A DNA stretch of 34,209 nucleotides. It comes from Kiritimatiellia bacterium (GTDB taxonomy: Bacteria; Verrucomicrobiota; Kiritimatiellia; RFP12; UBA1067). The DNA lies in the NCBI GenBank assembly GCA_017514235.1, contig JAFWKK010000080.1, positions 1 to 34,209 on the forward strand. The letters are read 5' to 3'. Positions 22,858 to 31,272 of this stretch are shown piece by piece (the stretch's first letter is position 1; every line of letters begins with the position of its first letter). The translations under genes were made by a program, and so were the position numbers. Under the pieces are notes generated by a model that was not told the origin of the DNA, made no database searches, and saw nothing but the letters and a program-made list of their open reading frames with translations.

Positions 22858-23972
22858 AAACGATCGAGAGATACGTCTTCGGCTCGTTCCTCTCGAGCTT
22901 CCTGCTCGCGTTCCTGGTGCTTTCGTTCGTGCTGACGATCGCCTTGCTCGTGCAGATCGTCGACCTCGTCATGGACGGCGTGCCGATGCCGCTCGTCGGC
23001 GAGTTCTGCATGGTGTCGCTGCCGGAGACGCTCCAGTGGTCCATGCCGCTCGCCCTGCTCGTGAGCGCCATACTCGTGTTCTCGCGCCTCTCCGCCGACA
23101 GCGAGATAGCGGCGATGCGCGCGTGCGGCATCAACCTCCTGTCGGTGGTGCGCTGGCCCGTCGCCTTCGGCGTGCTTTGCGCAATGCTCGGGCTGTGGGT
23201 GAACAACGAGATCGTGCCGCGCGGCCACGAGGTCCGGCGCACGCTCAAGGCCAAGGTGTCGGTGAAGGCCGGGCTCGGCGTGCTCGAGCCGGGGCGTCTC
23301 ATCTCCGACTTCCCGAAGGTGAAGCTCTACTTCGGCCGCAAGGAGGGCAACTGGCTCTACGACCTCGTGGTGCTGGACTACTCGAACCCGAAGTTCGACC
23401 GCCTGATCACGGCCGAGAAGGCGCTCGTCACGCAGTCCGGGGCGGACGTCGACTTCGAGCTCTACCAGATGACGGTGGATCCCGTCGACGAGGAGCACCG
23501 CACGATGGTGCGGGCCAGCCGCTTCCCCTACTCGATGAAGAACGTGATCAAGAGGTCGCACTACACAAAGCGCGTCAAGGACTTCCGCTTCTCCGAAATG
23601 CTGGCGCAGATACGCGCCCGCCGCGCGGAGATCGCCGCCGTTTCCGGAACGGGCGCGGTGGAGGACGCCAAGCGCAACTTCGCCCGCCGCGAGCTGAGCG
23701 AGCATCTGGTAGAGCTTAACAAGCGATTCGTCTTCGCGATGGCTTCCGTCTGCTTCGTGCTTGTCGGCATACCGCTCGGAATCAGGTCGCAGCGCAAGGA
23801 ATCGACGATCGGAATGGCGATAGCGCTGGCCGTCTCGCTCGGATACTACGTCGTCATAATACTTATGCTGTCCTGCGAGAGGTTCTACTGGGCGCACCCG
23901 GAGATCCTCATGTGGCTGCCGGTGGCGGCGTGCCTCGTGCTGGCGGCGAAGCTTATGCGAAGGCACCTTTGA
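22854..23972 (+). CDS. LptF/LptG family LPS export permease
   Basis: A 372-residue inner-membrane permease of the YjgP/YjgQ family, which with LptB extracts lipopolysaccharide for transport to the outer membrane. Three N-terminal helices (about 8-35, 50-75 and 95-115) carry PLALLVSAILVFSRLSADSE, then IAAMRACGINLLSV, the family signature. A large periplasmic domain (about 120-285) precedes C-terminal helices (FAMASVCFVLVGIPLGIRSQ and after). The start is TTG 22854, overlapping the tyrS stop as TTGA. Whether it is LptF or LptG cannot be told; the partner is not in the window. LpxA follows 16 nt later. Confidence 0.88.
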   Translation: MKTIERYVFGSFLSSFLLAFLVLSFVLTIALLVQIVDLVMDGVPMPLVGEFCMVSLPETLQWSMPLALLVSAILVFSRLSADSEIAAMRACGINLLSVVRWPVAFGVLCAMLGLWVNNEIVPRGHEVRRTLKAKVSVKAGLGVLEPGRLISDFPKVKLYFGRKEGNWLYDLVVLDYSNPKFDRLITAEKALVTQSGADVDFELYQMTVDPVDEEHRTMVRASRFPYSMKNVIKRSHYTKRVKDFRFSEMLAQIRARRAEIAAVSGTGAVEDAKRNFARRELSEHLVELNKRFVFAMASVCFVLVGIPLGIRSQRKESTIGMAIALAVSLGYYVVIILMLSCERFYWAHPEILMWLPVAACLVLAAKLMRRHL

Positions 23973-23988
23973 GAACGGAGGTCGGAAG

Positions 23989-24768
23989 ATGGCGAAGATA
24001 CACCCAACTGCCATAGTCGAGGACGGAGCCGCCCTTGGCGCGGACGTCGAGATCGGCCCGTACGCGCATGTCGGCGCGAACGTCAGGATCGGCGACGGAA
24101 CGGTCGTGAAGCAGGGAGCGATAATAGACGGTCACACCACCATCGGCTCGCAGTGCCAGATATTCCCGTACGCCTGCGTCGGCATGAAGACGCAGGACCT
24201 GAAGTACAAGGACGGCTCGGTCAGCTACGTCGAGATCGGCGACCGCACGGTGATACGCGAGTTCGCCACGGTGCATCTCGGCACGGCGGACGGGGAAAGG
24301 ACGGTGATCGGCAGCGACTGCCTGTTCATGTGCTACTGCCACGCGGCCCACGGGGTGATTCTCGGCGACCACGTGATATGCTCCAACTCCGTCCAGCTCG
24401 CCGGCGACGTGCACATACAGGACTGGGCGATAGTCGGCGGCGTCTGCGCGGCGCACCAGTTCTGCACGATCGGCAAGCACGCGATGATCGGCGGCTGCTC
24501 CAAGATACGCCAGGACGTGCCGCCCTACATGCTTTGCGACATGCACGAGAGCTCGCTCAGGGCCATAGGCGTCAACATCGTCGGGCTTACGCGGCGCGGC
24601 TTCCGCAAGGAGGTAATACAGGCCCTTAAGGAGGCCCATCGCTTCATATACCGCTCCGACCTGAACCGCTCGCAGGCGCTGGAGCGCGTCGAGAACGACG
24701 TCGAGCAGTTCGACGAGGTGCGCGACCTCGTGGCGTTCTACCGCAACTCGCACAGGGGAGTGGCGTGA
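23989..24768 (+). CDS. lpxA: UDP-N-acetylglucosamine acyltransferase LpxA
   Basis: A 259-residue enzyme for the first step of lipid A synthesis, acylating UDP-GlcNAc from acyl-ACP. The left-handed beta-helix is visible as hexapeptide repeats through residues 1-185. MKTQDLKYKDG (66-76) matches the conserved PQDLKY region. H118 and H121 in CHAAHGVILGD correspond to the H122/H125 catalytic pair of E. coli LpxA. The C-terminal helical domain contains RAIGVNIVGLTRRGF. GGAGG 7 nt before ATG 23989 supports the start. Overlaps murF by GTGA. Confidence 0.95.
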   Translation: MAKIHPTAIVEDGAALGADVEIGPYAHVGANVRIGDGTVVKQGAIIDGHTTIGSQCQIFPYACVGMKTQDLKYKDGSVSYVEIGDRTVIREFATVHLGTADGERTVIGSDCLFMCYCHAAHGVILGDHVICSNSVQLAGDVHIQDWAIVGGVCAAHQFCTIGKHAMIGGCSKIRQDVPPYMLCDMHESSLRAIGVNIVGLTRRGFRKEVIQALKEAHRFIYRSDLNRSQALERVENDVEQFDEVRDLVAFYRNSHRGVA

Positions 24769-25868
24769 GGTACACGTTCGACTCCCGCGAAGTGAGGCCC
24801 GGCATGGGCTTCGTCGCGCTGAAGGGCGAGAAGGCCGACGGCCGCGACTTCATTCCGCAGGCTCTGGCCGCCGGAGCGGCCGATGTCATCGACGGGCTGG
24901 ACGAACTTCAGCGCCGCGCCCGCGAGCGCCGCCGCGCCCTGAAGGCGAAGGTCGTGGGGCTCACCGGCTCCGCCGGCAAGACCACGACCAAGGAGTTCCT
25001 CAAGGCGTTCCTCGCCTGCCCCGGCACGGAAGGGAACTTCAACAACCACATCGGACTGCCGCTGACCATCCTCAACTGCCCAGACGACGCGGACTTCCTT
25101 GTCCTTGAGATGGGAACGAACCACCCCGGCGAAATCAGGGCGCTCTGCGACATCGCCGAGCCGGACGTCGGGGTCATCGCCTCGATAGGCACGGCGCACA
25201 TCGAGTTCTTCGGGACTCAGGAGGGGATAGCCGAGGAGAAGGGCGCTCTCTTCGCGTCCACAAGGGATTTCAACGTCGTCTCCTCCGCCTGCAACCGGCT
25301 CGACGTGCTCCGCCGCCTTTCCAAGCCGCGGCTGATCGAAGTCGACGTGTCGGCAGGCGACCTCGAGTGTCCGTTGCCCGGGGCGCACAACCGCTCCAAC
25401 ATGATGCTGGCGTATGCGACGGCCCGCGAGCTCGGCGTCACGCACGGCGAGTGCGCGGCCCGGCTCGGCGACTTCGCGCTCCCGGGGGCGCGCTGGCGCG
25501 TCTCGGAGAAGTGGGGCGCGACGTTCATAGACGACACCTACAACGCCAACCCCGACTCGATGGTCGCCGCGCTCGACGCTTTCGCGGCCACGCCGTGCGA
25601 CGGCCGGCGCATCGCCGTGCTGGGCGACATGTTCGAGCTTGGCGACAGGTCGCTCGAGCTGCACAAGATGGTGTTCGGCCACGCGATGTCGCTCGGCATA
25701 CCGCTCGTGATAGGCGTCGGCGAGATGTCGTCGCAGTGCCTGTGCCACCTGGCGTACAAGAGCGTCGCCGCCCTGAAGAAGCGCTTCCGCGTCGACGTCT
25801 CCGCCGGCGACCTCGTGCTGATGAAGGCGTCGCACGCGATGCGTCTCGGGGACCTCCTGGCGGATTGA
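24765..25868 (+). CDS. murF: UDP-N-acetylmuramoyl-tripeptide-D-alanyl-D-alanine ligase MurF
   Basis: A 367-residue Mur ligase adding D-Ala-D-Ala to the peptidoglycan precursor in the cytoplasm. It has the uridine-binding DSREVRPGMGFVALKGEK (6-23), P-loop GSAGKTTT (68-75), GNFNNHIGLPLTIL, EMGTNHPGEI and ASIGTAHIEFFG. DDTYNANPDSM and LGDMFELG mark the later domains. At 367 residues it is shorter than the usual 440-460, with almost nothing before the DSR motif and a compact C-terminus; no break in frame is seen. The start is GTG 24765, overlapping the lpxA stop. Confidence 0.93.
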   Translation: MRYTFDSREVRPGMGFVALKGEKADGRDFIPQALAAGAADVIDGLDELQRRARERRRALKAKVVGLTGSAGKTTTKEFLKAFLACPGTEGNFNNHIGLPLTILNCPDDADFLVLEMGTNHPGEIRALCDIAEPDVGVIASIGTAHIEFFGTQEGIAEEKGALFASTRDFNVVSSACNRLDVLRRLSKPRLIEVDVSAGDLECPLPGAHNRSNMMLAYATARELGVTHGECAARLGDFALPGARWRVSEKWGATFIDDTYNANPDSMVAALDAFAATPCDGRRIAVLGDMFELGDRSLELHKMVFGHAMSLGIPLVIGVGEMSSQCLCHLAYKSVAALKKRFRVDVSAGDLVLMKASHAMRLGDLLAD

Positions 25869-25881
25869 CCTTGCAATTGCG

Positions 25882-25911
25882 TTGCGCGGGGCGGCGGGGA
25901 AATGATATAAT
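25882..25911 (+). promoter_or_regulatory. Promoter inside the envelope gene run
   Basis: TTGCGC (25882-25887), 18 bp, TATAAT (25906-25911), preceded by TGA. The -10 ends 6 nt before the ATG at 25918. It gives the genes from 25918 to 32536 a start separate from the tyrS promoter. Confidence 0.6.
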
Positions 25912-25917
25912 TCGCGC

Positions 25918-26727
25918 ATGGTTACGGTAATCTTGGCGATAGCCGCGGGAGGCGGCGTTTTTGCCGCCGCGTACTTCGCTGGCGACTGGGGCACCGGGTG
26001 GAGCGTCTTCGCCGGAATCGTCGGCTTCGGCGTCGTTCAGGGCGTGGCCGGCCATTTGATCCAGAAGCGCGTCAAGCGCGAGATGGAGAAGGTGCAGGCG
26101 ATCCTCCTGGCCGGGCAGAAGCAGCTGCAGCAGAAGATGCAGCGCTGGCAGCTGCGTCCTCCGGGCTCCGTCCAGGCGGCGCAGAAGGAGATCGCGGCAG
26201 ACACCAGGGTGTTCGTGCGGCAGGCGCTGGAGCAGACGAAGTCGCTGGAGCGCTTCCGCCTGTGGGTTCCGCTCATGGGCCGCCAGATAGCGACGGCGCG
26301 CCTTCAGCTCTGCTGGATGATCAAGGACTTCAAGGCCGTGGACGAGCTTATGCCGAAGGCGATCTGCATAGACCCGACGATGTCCGCGATCAAGATGGCG
26401 CGCATGTACATGCTCGACCGCCCGATGCCGGAGATCGAGAAGGTCTACCGCAAGGGCGTCGCAAGGGTCCGCTACAACGGCAACGTGCTGCTCGCCGCCG
26501 CGATGAGCTGGATGCAGGTGAAGAAGGGCGACGCCGACGGTGCGTTCAAGACGCTCACTGAGGCCTTGAAGAAGAGCGACGACGCCACGCTTAAGCAGAA
26601 CCACGAGCAGCTGATGAACAACCGCGTCGCACACTTCTCGAATTCGGGCCTTGGGGACCAGTGGTATTCGCTCCTCCTGGAGGAGCCGAGGATGCACGTG
26701 CAGCGCCAGCGGAGCGTATACAGATGA
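25918..26727 (+). CDS. Membrane-anchored TPR-like protein of unknown function
   Basis: A 269-residue protein I do not recognise. Two N-terminal hydrophobic segments (about 2-22 and 27-47) are followed by a long charged helical stretch (48-100, KRVKREMEKVQAILLAGQKQ). TPR-like helix pairs come next (about 115-250, for example NGNVLLAAAMSWMQVKKGDA and then FKTLTEALKK). The layout suggests a protein held at the inner membrane with a cytoplasmic scaffold domain. It is first in its transcription unit, and its stop overlaps the next start by ATGA, tying it to the sugar-nucleotide enzyme that follows. Confidence 0.75.
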   Translation: MVTVILAIAAGGGVFAAAYFAGDWGTGWSVFAGIVGFGVVQGVAGHLIQKRVKREMEKVQAILLAGQKQLQQKMQRWQLRPPGSVQAAQKEIAADTRVFVRQALEQTKSLERFRLWVPLMGRQIATARLQLCWMIKDFKAVDELMPKAICIDPTMSAIKMARMYMLDRPMPEIEKVYRKGVARVRYNGNVLLAAAMSWMQVKKGDADGAFKTLTEALKKSDDATLKQNHEQLMNNRVAHFSNSGLGDQWYSLLLEEPRMHVQRQRSVYR

Positions 26728-28427
26728 AGGTGCACAAGGCGATCGTTCTGGCCGCGGGGCACGGCACTCGGCTTAGGCCGTTCACGTGCGCTACGCCGAA
26801 GCCCCTGATGCCCGTGTGGGGCGAGCCCATGCTCGGGCGTGTCGTTTCGATGCTCCGCGGCTGGGGCGTGGACGACTTCGCGTTCAACGCGCACTGCCTG
26901 CACGAGCAGGTCAAGGCATGGGTCGACGGCTGCCGCCGCGCAGCCGCGGCGAACGGCGACAAGGTAAAGTGGAAGGTCAGCTACGAGCCTGAGATACTGG
27001 GCACGGGCGGAGTCCTCAATCCTCTTCGCGAATGGATCGGCGAAGAGCCGTTCTTCCTGGTGAACGGAGACATCGTGGTCGAGAACGCGCCGAACCCGGC
27101 AGATGACGCATGCGGCTTCGGCAGCCCCGACGCGATCGGGTGTGCCCTGGTTTCGGAGGCGGGTCCGCGGACGATAGAGGTGGAGCCGAAGAGCGGCTTC
27201 GTGACGAACTGGCGCAGCCAGGACGCCGGGATGGACGGAACCTACACGTTCTGCGGCATATCCGTTCTCAAGCCGGATATCCTGGAGTTCGTCAAGCCGG
27301 ACGGCTTCTCGTCCATCGTGACGGCTTTCGAAGAGGCGATGATGCGCGGCAGGTTCGTAAGGGCCGTGAAGAGCGACGACATGCTCTGGACCGACGCCGG
27401 AACGGTTTCCGCCTACATCGACCTCAACCGCGACGGCGATGACAACGCCTTTGCGGACATGCCCCAGGTGAAGGCCGCCCTGGAGGCCGTCGGGTCGGAC
27501 GGACGCGTCGAGTTCCTCGGAGCGCGTGGCAGCGAGCGCGTGTTCTTCCGCTGCGACAAGGGAATCGTGATCCTATACGACGACGGCAACCGCGACGAGA
27601 ACGGGCTCTACGCCGGTCATGCGCGCTACCTGAAGTCGAAGGGCGTTCCCGTGCCGGACGTGCTGGCGGACCTGGCGTCGCTCAAGACCCTCGTCCTTTC
27701 CGACGCAGGGACGGAGCGCAAGATGTCGCTCGAGGATTACGTCAGGGTCGTGGAGACGCTCGTCAGGTTCAACGCCCTCGGGGAAGACCCTGCCCTTGAC
27801 GGCCTGAACCTTCTGCCCGGCTTCGACGACGAGACGTGGACGTGGGAGCGGGGGCTTTTCGCCAAGCACTGCCTCGGGAAGCAGTTCATGCGCGAGATGC
27901 CGGAGGCGGCGAAACGCGAGCTGGAGGGAGTCGCCGTCGTGCTTGAGAAGGAGCCGAAGGCGCTGGTCCATCGCGACTTCCAGTCTACGAACGTGCTGTG
28001 GAAGGGCGACTCCATGGCGTTCATCGACTTCCAGGGGATGAGGCTCGGCCCTGCCGTGTACGACCTGGCGTCGCTTCTTTACGACCCGTACGTGTCCATG
28101 ACGGACGGCGAGCGCAGGGCTCTTGCCGCGCTTTACGCGAAGAAGAGCGGCCGCAGCGACATCGTGAAGATACTGCCCCTGGCGGCGGTGCAGCGTCTTG
28201 TGCAGTGCCTTGGAGCATACGGGCGGCTGGCGTCCGTCGGCCAGCCGCAGTTCGGCAAGTGGGTGCTGCCGGCCTTGCAGAACCTGCTTGCCGCCGCCGA
28301 CGAGGCGGGGCTTGACGCCGTCGGTGCGCTTGCCGAGGACCTGATCGCCGAGGAAATGCGGTTGCGCGGTCGCGAGCACGGCCACGAACATTGCGGTTGC
28401 GACTGCGGGTGCGGCCATCACCACTGA
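26724..28427 (+). CDS. Fused sugar-1-phosphate nucleotidyltransferase and sugar kinase (MurU-AmgK-like)
   Basis: A 567-residue two-domain enzyme. Residues 1-240 are a nucleotidyltransferase with LAAGHGTRLRPFT (9-21), PKPLMPV (25-31), LGTGGVLN (92-99) and VNGDIV (113-118). Residues about 270-545 are an APH-fold kinase with VHRDFQSTNVL (415-425) and FIDFQGMRLGPAVYDLAS (433-450). The pair matches MurU and AmgK, which turn recycled MurNAc into UDP-MurNAc. Here nucleotidyl transfer and phosphorylation would be on one chain. Position after murF and before kdsB supports an envelope role; the exact sugar is inference. The tail (551-567) is rich in His and Cys (HGHEHCGCDCGCGHHH), a probable metal-binding appendix. 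The start at 26724 overlaps the previous stop. Confidence 0.8.
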   Translation: MKVHKAIVLAAGHGTRLRPFTCATPKPLMPVWGEPMLGRVVSMLRGWGVDDFAFNAHCLHEQVKAWVDGCRRAAAANGDKVKWKVSYEPEILGTGGVLNPLREWIGEEPFFLVNGDIVVENAPNPADDACGFGSPDAIGCALVSEAGPRTIEVEPKSGFVTNWRSQDAGMDGTYTFCGISVLKPDILEFVKPDGFSSIVTAFEEAMMRGRFVRAVKSDDMLWTDAGTVSAYIDLNRDGDDNAFADMPQVKAALEAVGSDGRVEFLGARGSERVFFRCDKGIVILYDDGNRDENGLYAGHARYLKSKGVPVPDVLADLASLKTLVLSDAGTERKMSLEDYVRVVETLVRFNALGEDPALDGLNLLPGFDDETWTWERGLFAKHCLGKQFMREMPEAAKRELEGVAVVLEKEPKALVHRDFQSTNVLWKGDSMAFIDFQGMRLGPAVYDLASLLYDPYVSMTDGERRALAALYAKKSGRSDIVKILPLAAVQRLVQCLGAYGRLASVGQPQFGKWVLPALQNLLAAADEAGLDAVGALAEDLIAEEMRLRGREHGHEHCGCDCGCGHHH

Positions 28428-30523
28428 TGAGAGTGTTCCGCCAGTTCCTGAAGCGCATACGGACGACGGGCGCAAAGCGTGCGGAAACCGTCGTTACGAT
28501 GTCCATGGGGCAGGAGCGGAAGTTCGACGCGTTCGACATCGGGCCGGACACGTTCATTCTCGAGAGAGGCGTCTCCGGCCACCTGGACGAGCACCCGAGC
28601 GTGCTGATCGTGGAGAAGTCGGCCCTGCGCCGCCGCGCCTCCGGGCGCGTCATGACGGTAACGACCGGCAACCACGCGGTCGCGGCGCTGCCGCTTCTCG
28701 GCGGCAGGTTCTGGCGGCTTTCCAACCTGCCGCAGCAGAGGCGCGGCGAGACGCTCGTGCATGCGGTGCTGTGCGCGAACATCGTGCGCGACAGGCTTGA
28801 GGTCGCCCAGCGCGACGTGCCGACCGACGTGCTCGTGCGTTCTGACGGCTGGCTTCTCTCGTCCGCCGGCCTCGCGATGGGCGACGTGGTGATGACGGAG
28901 CGCATCGACGCCACGCTCGACCACTACCGTCGGCTCGGCCAGGAATGGCGCATAAAGGCGCTTGCGTGGACCGAATGCGAGATGCGCGCCGTGCTTTCGG
29001 CGTCGCGCAAGCGGATATCGTCGGACCTCCGCTACTACCATTCCACGCGCGGCGTGCATTTCCTGTCGTTCGCCGAGTTCCGGCGTTGCGCGACTATGGC
29101 CGAGACCGACCCCGACTCGTTCGTGCGGTGCCTGCGCGAGCTGGTGAGCGTCTACGAGGGCCACACCTGTTCCTTCGTGCGGATGCCGCGCTACCGCGGC
29201 CACCACGAGATCGAGTTCTTCGGCGTGAGGCGCGGCTCCGCGCTGGAGAGGCTGGTGCCGGAGATAGAGAAGCTGATGGAGGCCATCGCGCTCGGCCGCA
29301 TAGGACACCTTGGCGTCATACAGCGCGCGCAGGAGCTCGTGTCGCTCTTCGAGTCGCTCCTCACGAAGCCCGAGCTGGCCGACGAGAGCTCCAAGGCGTT
29401 CACCGAGGCCCTCTACCTGCACGTCACCGGCGAGGTTTACTCCCACGTCGGCGAAAGCGCCGTGCCGACGTTCGGCGACCGCCGCACGGCCCTGCCGGGC
29501 GCGACGTTCGTCAACGGCAGGCAGACGCTGCACCCGGGCGCGGACGACCGCACGGAGGTGCTGCTCTCGAACTTGCGCGGGCTGATGTCGAAGGACGAGA
29601 TGATCGAGTACGTCAACGTCTACGAGCTGCGTCACGGCGAGGACTGCGTCGAGCCTGGCCGCGGGTCGACGCGCGAAGTCGTCTACAAGACCAACAGGAA
29701 CCCGCTTGAGATGAGCCTCGTGGAGAAGCGCCTCTCTCGCGCGAAGCGCGGCTACAGCGCCTACATGCTCTCGCGCATCGGGGCGCTGCGCTCGCTGGGG
29801 ATCGCGCTGAGCGACTTCTACCTGATGCTCAGGCGCAGGCCGGGCAGCGGAAAGCGTCCGCTCGACTACTACATACGCCACAGGTGCGAGGGCGAGGCGA
29901 TGGACTCGATACCGGAGAGCTACTTCCGCAACGCCGACGACGGGTCGGTGGAGGAACGCGAGGTCGTGCTGGGGCTCGCGACGCTGATGGGCGACGCCGC
30001 CGCACAGAACATGGCGATGAAGAAGTACGACCCGGAGACCCAGTCGCCCCTCTATGGCGTCGGCAAGGAGATATACGAGTTCGAGTACGACATAATGCGC
30101 GAGCGCGTCGTGCCGAAACGCGTCTCGACCTGCTCGATACGCGGCAGCTTCGGCTGGCCGTCGCTCGAATACTCCGACGAGAACCTGGATGCGCTCGCCA
30201 ACTTCTACCTCGGCCACTTCGCCCATGCGCTCAAGGCGTACCAGAGGCGGCACCCGGCGGTGCCGATGGCCGACCTGGCGGCGCGGTTCTTCGGCGGCTT
30301 CGAGTTCCGCACCCAGGCGATGTGCTGGCAGCTTTCCGTAATGCGCGACAGCTTCGAGTCGTTCGATCCGGAGATTCCGGCGTCGTACGACTTCGCCAGC
30401 AAGTGGCGCTTCGTGATGTGGTCGCTCGAGCGCCAGGAGCGCAGGCTTCCCGCGCTGCGCAGGCTGTTCTTCGAGAAAGTGAGGGTGATCGAAAGTGAAG
30501 ACGTATGCACTGATTCCAAGTAG
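28427..30523 (+). CDS. Large protein of unknown function in the envelope operon
   Basis: A 698-residue protein I do not recognise. No signal peptide or membrane helix is evident; Arg, Glu and aromatic residues are abundant, as in a cytoplasmic enzyme. Well-formed segments that look conserved include FDAFDIGPDTFILERG (near 30-45), VVYKTNRNPLEMSLVEKRLS (near 415), YSAYMLSRIGALRSLGIALS and CSIRGSFGWPSLEYSDENL (near 575-595). The start codon overlaps the MurU-AmgK stop (TGATG). The 3' end overlaps kdsB by 29 nt, so it is translated as part of the chain. A role in cell-envelope sugar metabolism or its control is plausible from context alone. Confidence 0.75.
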   Translation: MRVFRQFLKRIRTTGAKRAETVVTMSMGQERKFDAFDIGPDTFILERGVSGHLDEHPSVLIVEKSALRRRASGRVMTVTTGNHAVAALPLLGGRFWRLSNLPQQRRGETLVHAVLCANIVRDRLEVAQRDVPTDVLVRSDGWLLSSAGLAMGDVVMTERIDATLDHYRRLGQEWRIKALAWTECEMRAVLSASRKRISSDLRYYHSTRGVHFLSFAEFRRCATMAETDPDSFVRCLRELVSVYEGHTCSFVRMPRYRGHHEIEFFGVRRGSALERLVPEIEKLMEAIALGRIGHLGVIQRAQELVSLFESLLTKPELADESSKAFTEALYLHVTGEVYSHVGESAVPTFGDRRTALPGATFVNGRQTLHPGADDRTEVLLSNLRGLMSKDEMIEYVNVYELRHGEDCVEPGRGSTREVVYKTNRNPLEMSLVEKRLSRAKRGYSAYMLSRIGALRSLGIALSDFYLMLRRRPGSGKRPLDYYIRHRCEGEAMDSIPESYFRNADDGSVEEREVVLGLATLMGDAAAQNMAMKKYDPETQSPLYGVGKEIYEFEYDIMRERVVPKRVSTCSIRGSFGWPSLEYSDENLDALANFYLGHFAHALKAYQRRHPAVPMADLAARFFGGFEFRTQAMCWQLSVMRDSFESFDPEIPASYDFASKWRFVMWSLERQERRLPALRRLFFEKVRVIESEDVCTDSK

Positions 30524-31256
30524 GTTCGGCTCCAGCCGGTTCCCCGGCAAGCCGCTTGCGATGCTGGCCGGCAAGCCGCTCGTCGCGTGGGTGGTCGAGG
30601 CCGTCCGCCGCGCAAAGAGCCCGGACGTAGTGCTGGTCGCGACGGACGACGAGCGCATCGCCGAGGCCGTGCGCAAGTGCGGCGGAGAGGCGGTGATGAC
30701 GCCGTCGGACCTCCCGAGCGGAACCGACCGCATAGCGTTCGCAGCGCGCGCGTACCTGGGCGGAGACTTCGGCGACGACGACCTGCTCGTCAACGTGCAG
30801 GGCGACGAGCCGCTCCTGGACCCTGCGCTCGTGGACGCTCTCGCGGCGAAGCTGAAGGACGACCAGCGCTGGTCGATGGCGACAGCCGTGACGCCGATCG
30901 CGTCGGCTGACGACATCGCGGCGAAGTCCGTCGTAAAGGTCGTGCTGGACCGCGACGACGGCGCGCTCTATTTCTCCCGCGCGCCGATTCCGTTCGACCG
31001 CGACCATGCGCCCGATCCCGCTGGCGGGCTCTACGTGCGCCACCTCGGCATCTACGCCTACAGGGGAGCCTTCCTGAAGCGATACATCGCCGAGCCGCCG
31101 TGTGCGCTTGAGACGACGGAAAAGCTCGAGCAGCTCCGTGCGCTCTGGATGGGCGCGAAGATCGCAGTCGTGCGGACAAGGGACGAGGGCGTCGGAGTCG
31201 ACACCCCCGAGGACGCCGTGCGCGTCGAGAGGCTGCTGCTTGCCAGGAACTCGTGA
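30495..31256 (+). CDS. kdsB: 3-deoxy-manno-octulosonate cytidylyltransferase KdsB
   Basis: A 253-residue enzyme that activates Kdo to CMP-Kdo for lipopolysaccharide inner core synthesis. It shows IPSRFGSSRFPGKPL (7-21), VATDDERI (48-55), the SDLPSGTDRIA motif and NVQGDEPLL. YFSRAPIPFDRD and HLGIYAYRGAFL follow, all diagnostic for KdsB. Length fits the family (about 250). The start is GTG 30495, with GAGGGTG 7 nt upstream, placing it 29 nt inside the end of the unknown gene: an unusually long overlap that implies coupling. Confidence 0.94.
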   Translation: MKTYALIPSRFGSSRFPGKPLAMLAGKPLVAWVVEAVRRAKSPDVVLVATDDERIAEAVRKCGGEAVMTPSDLPSGTDRIAFAARAYLGGDFGDDDLLVNVQGDEPLLDPALVDALAAKLKDDQRWSMATAVTPIASADDIAAKSVVKVVLDRDDGALYFSRAPIPFDRDHAPDPAGGLYVRHLGIYAYRGAFLKRYIAEPPCALETTEKLEQLRALWMGAKIAVVRTRDEGVGVDTPEDAVRVERLLLARNS

Positions 31257-31272
31257 CAGAGCGCCGCGGAGC

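Noticed and set aside
28418-30916. 832-codon open frame on the minus strand
   Set aside because: It lies wholly antisense to the unknown 698-residue gene and kdsB. Composition (Arg, His, Val, Leu, Ala-rich without motifs) is typical of the shadow frame in GC-rich genes.
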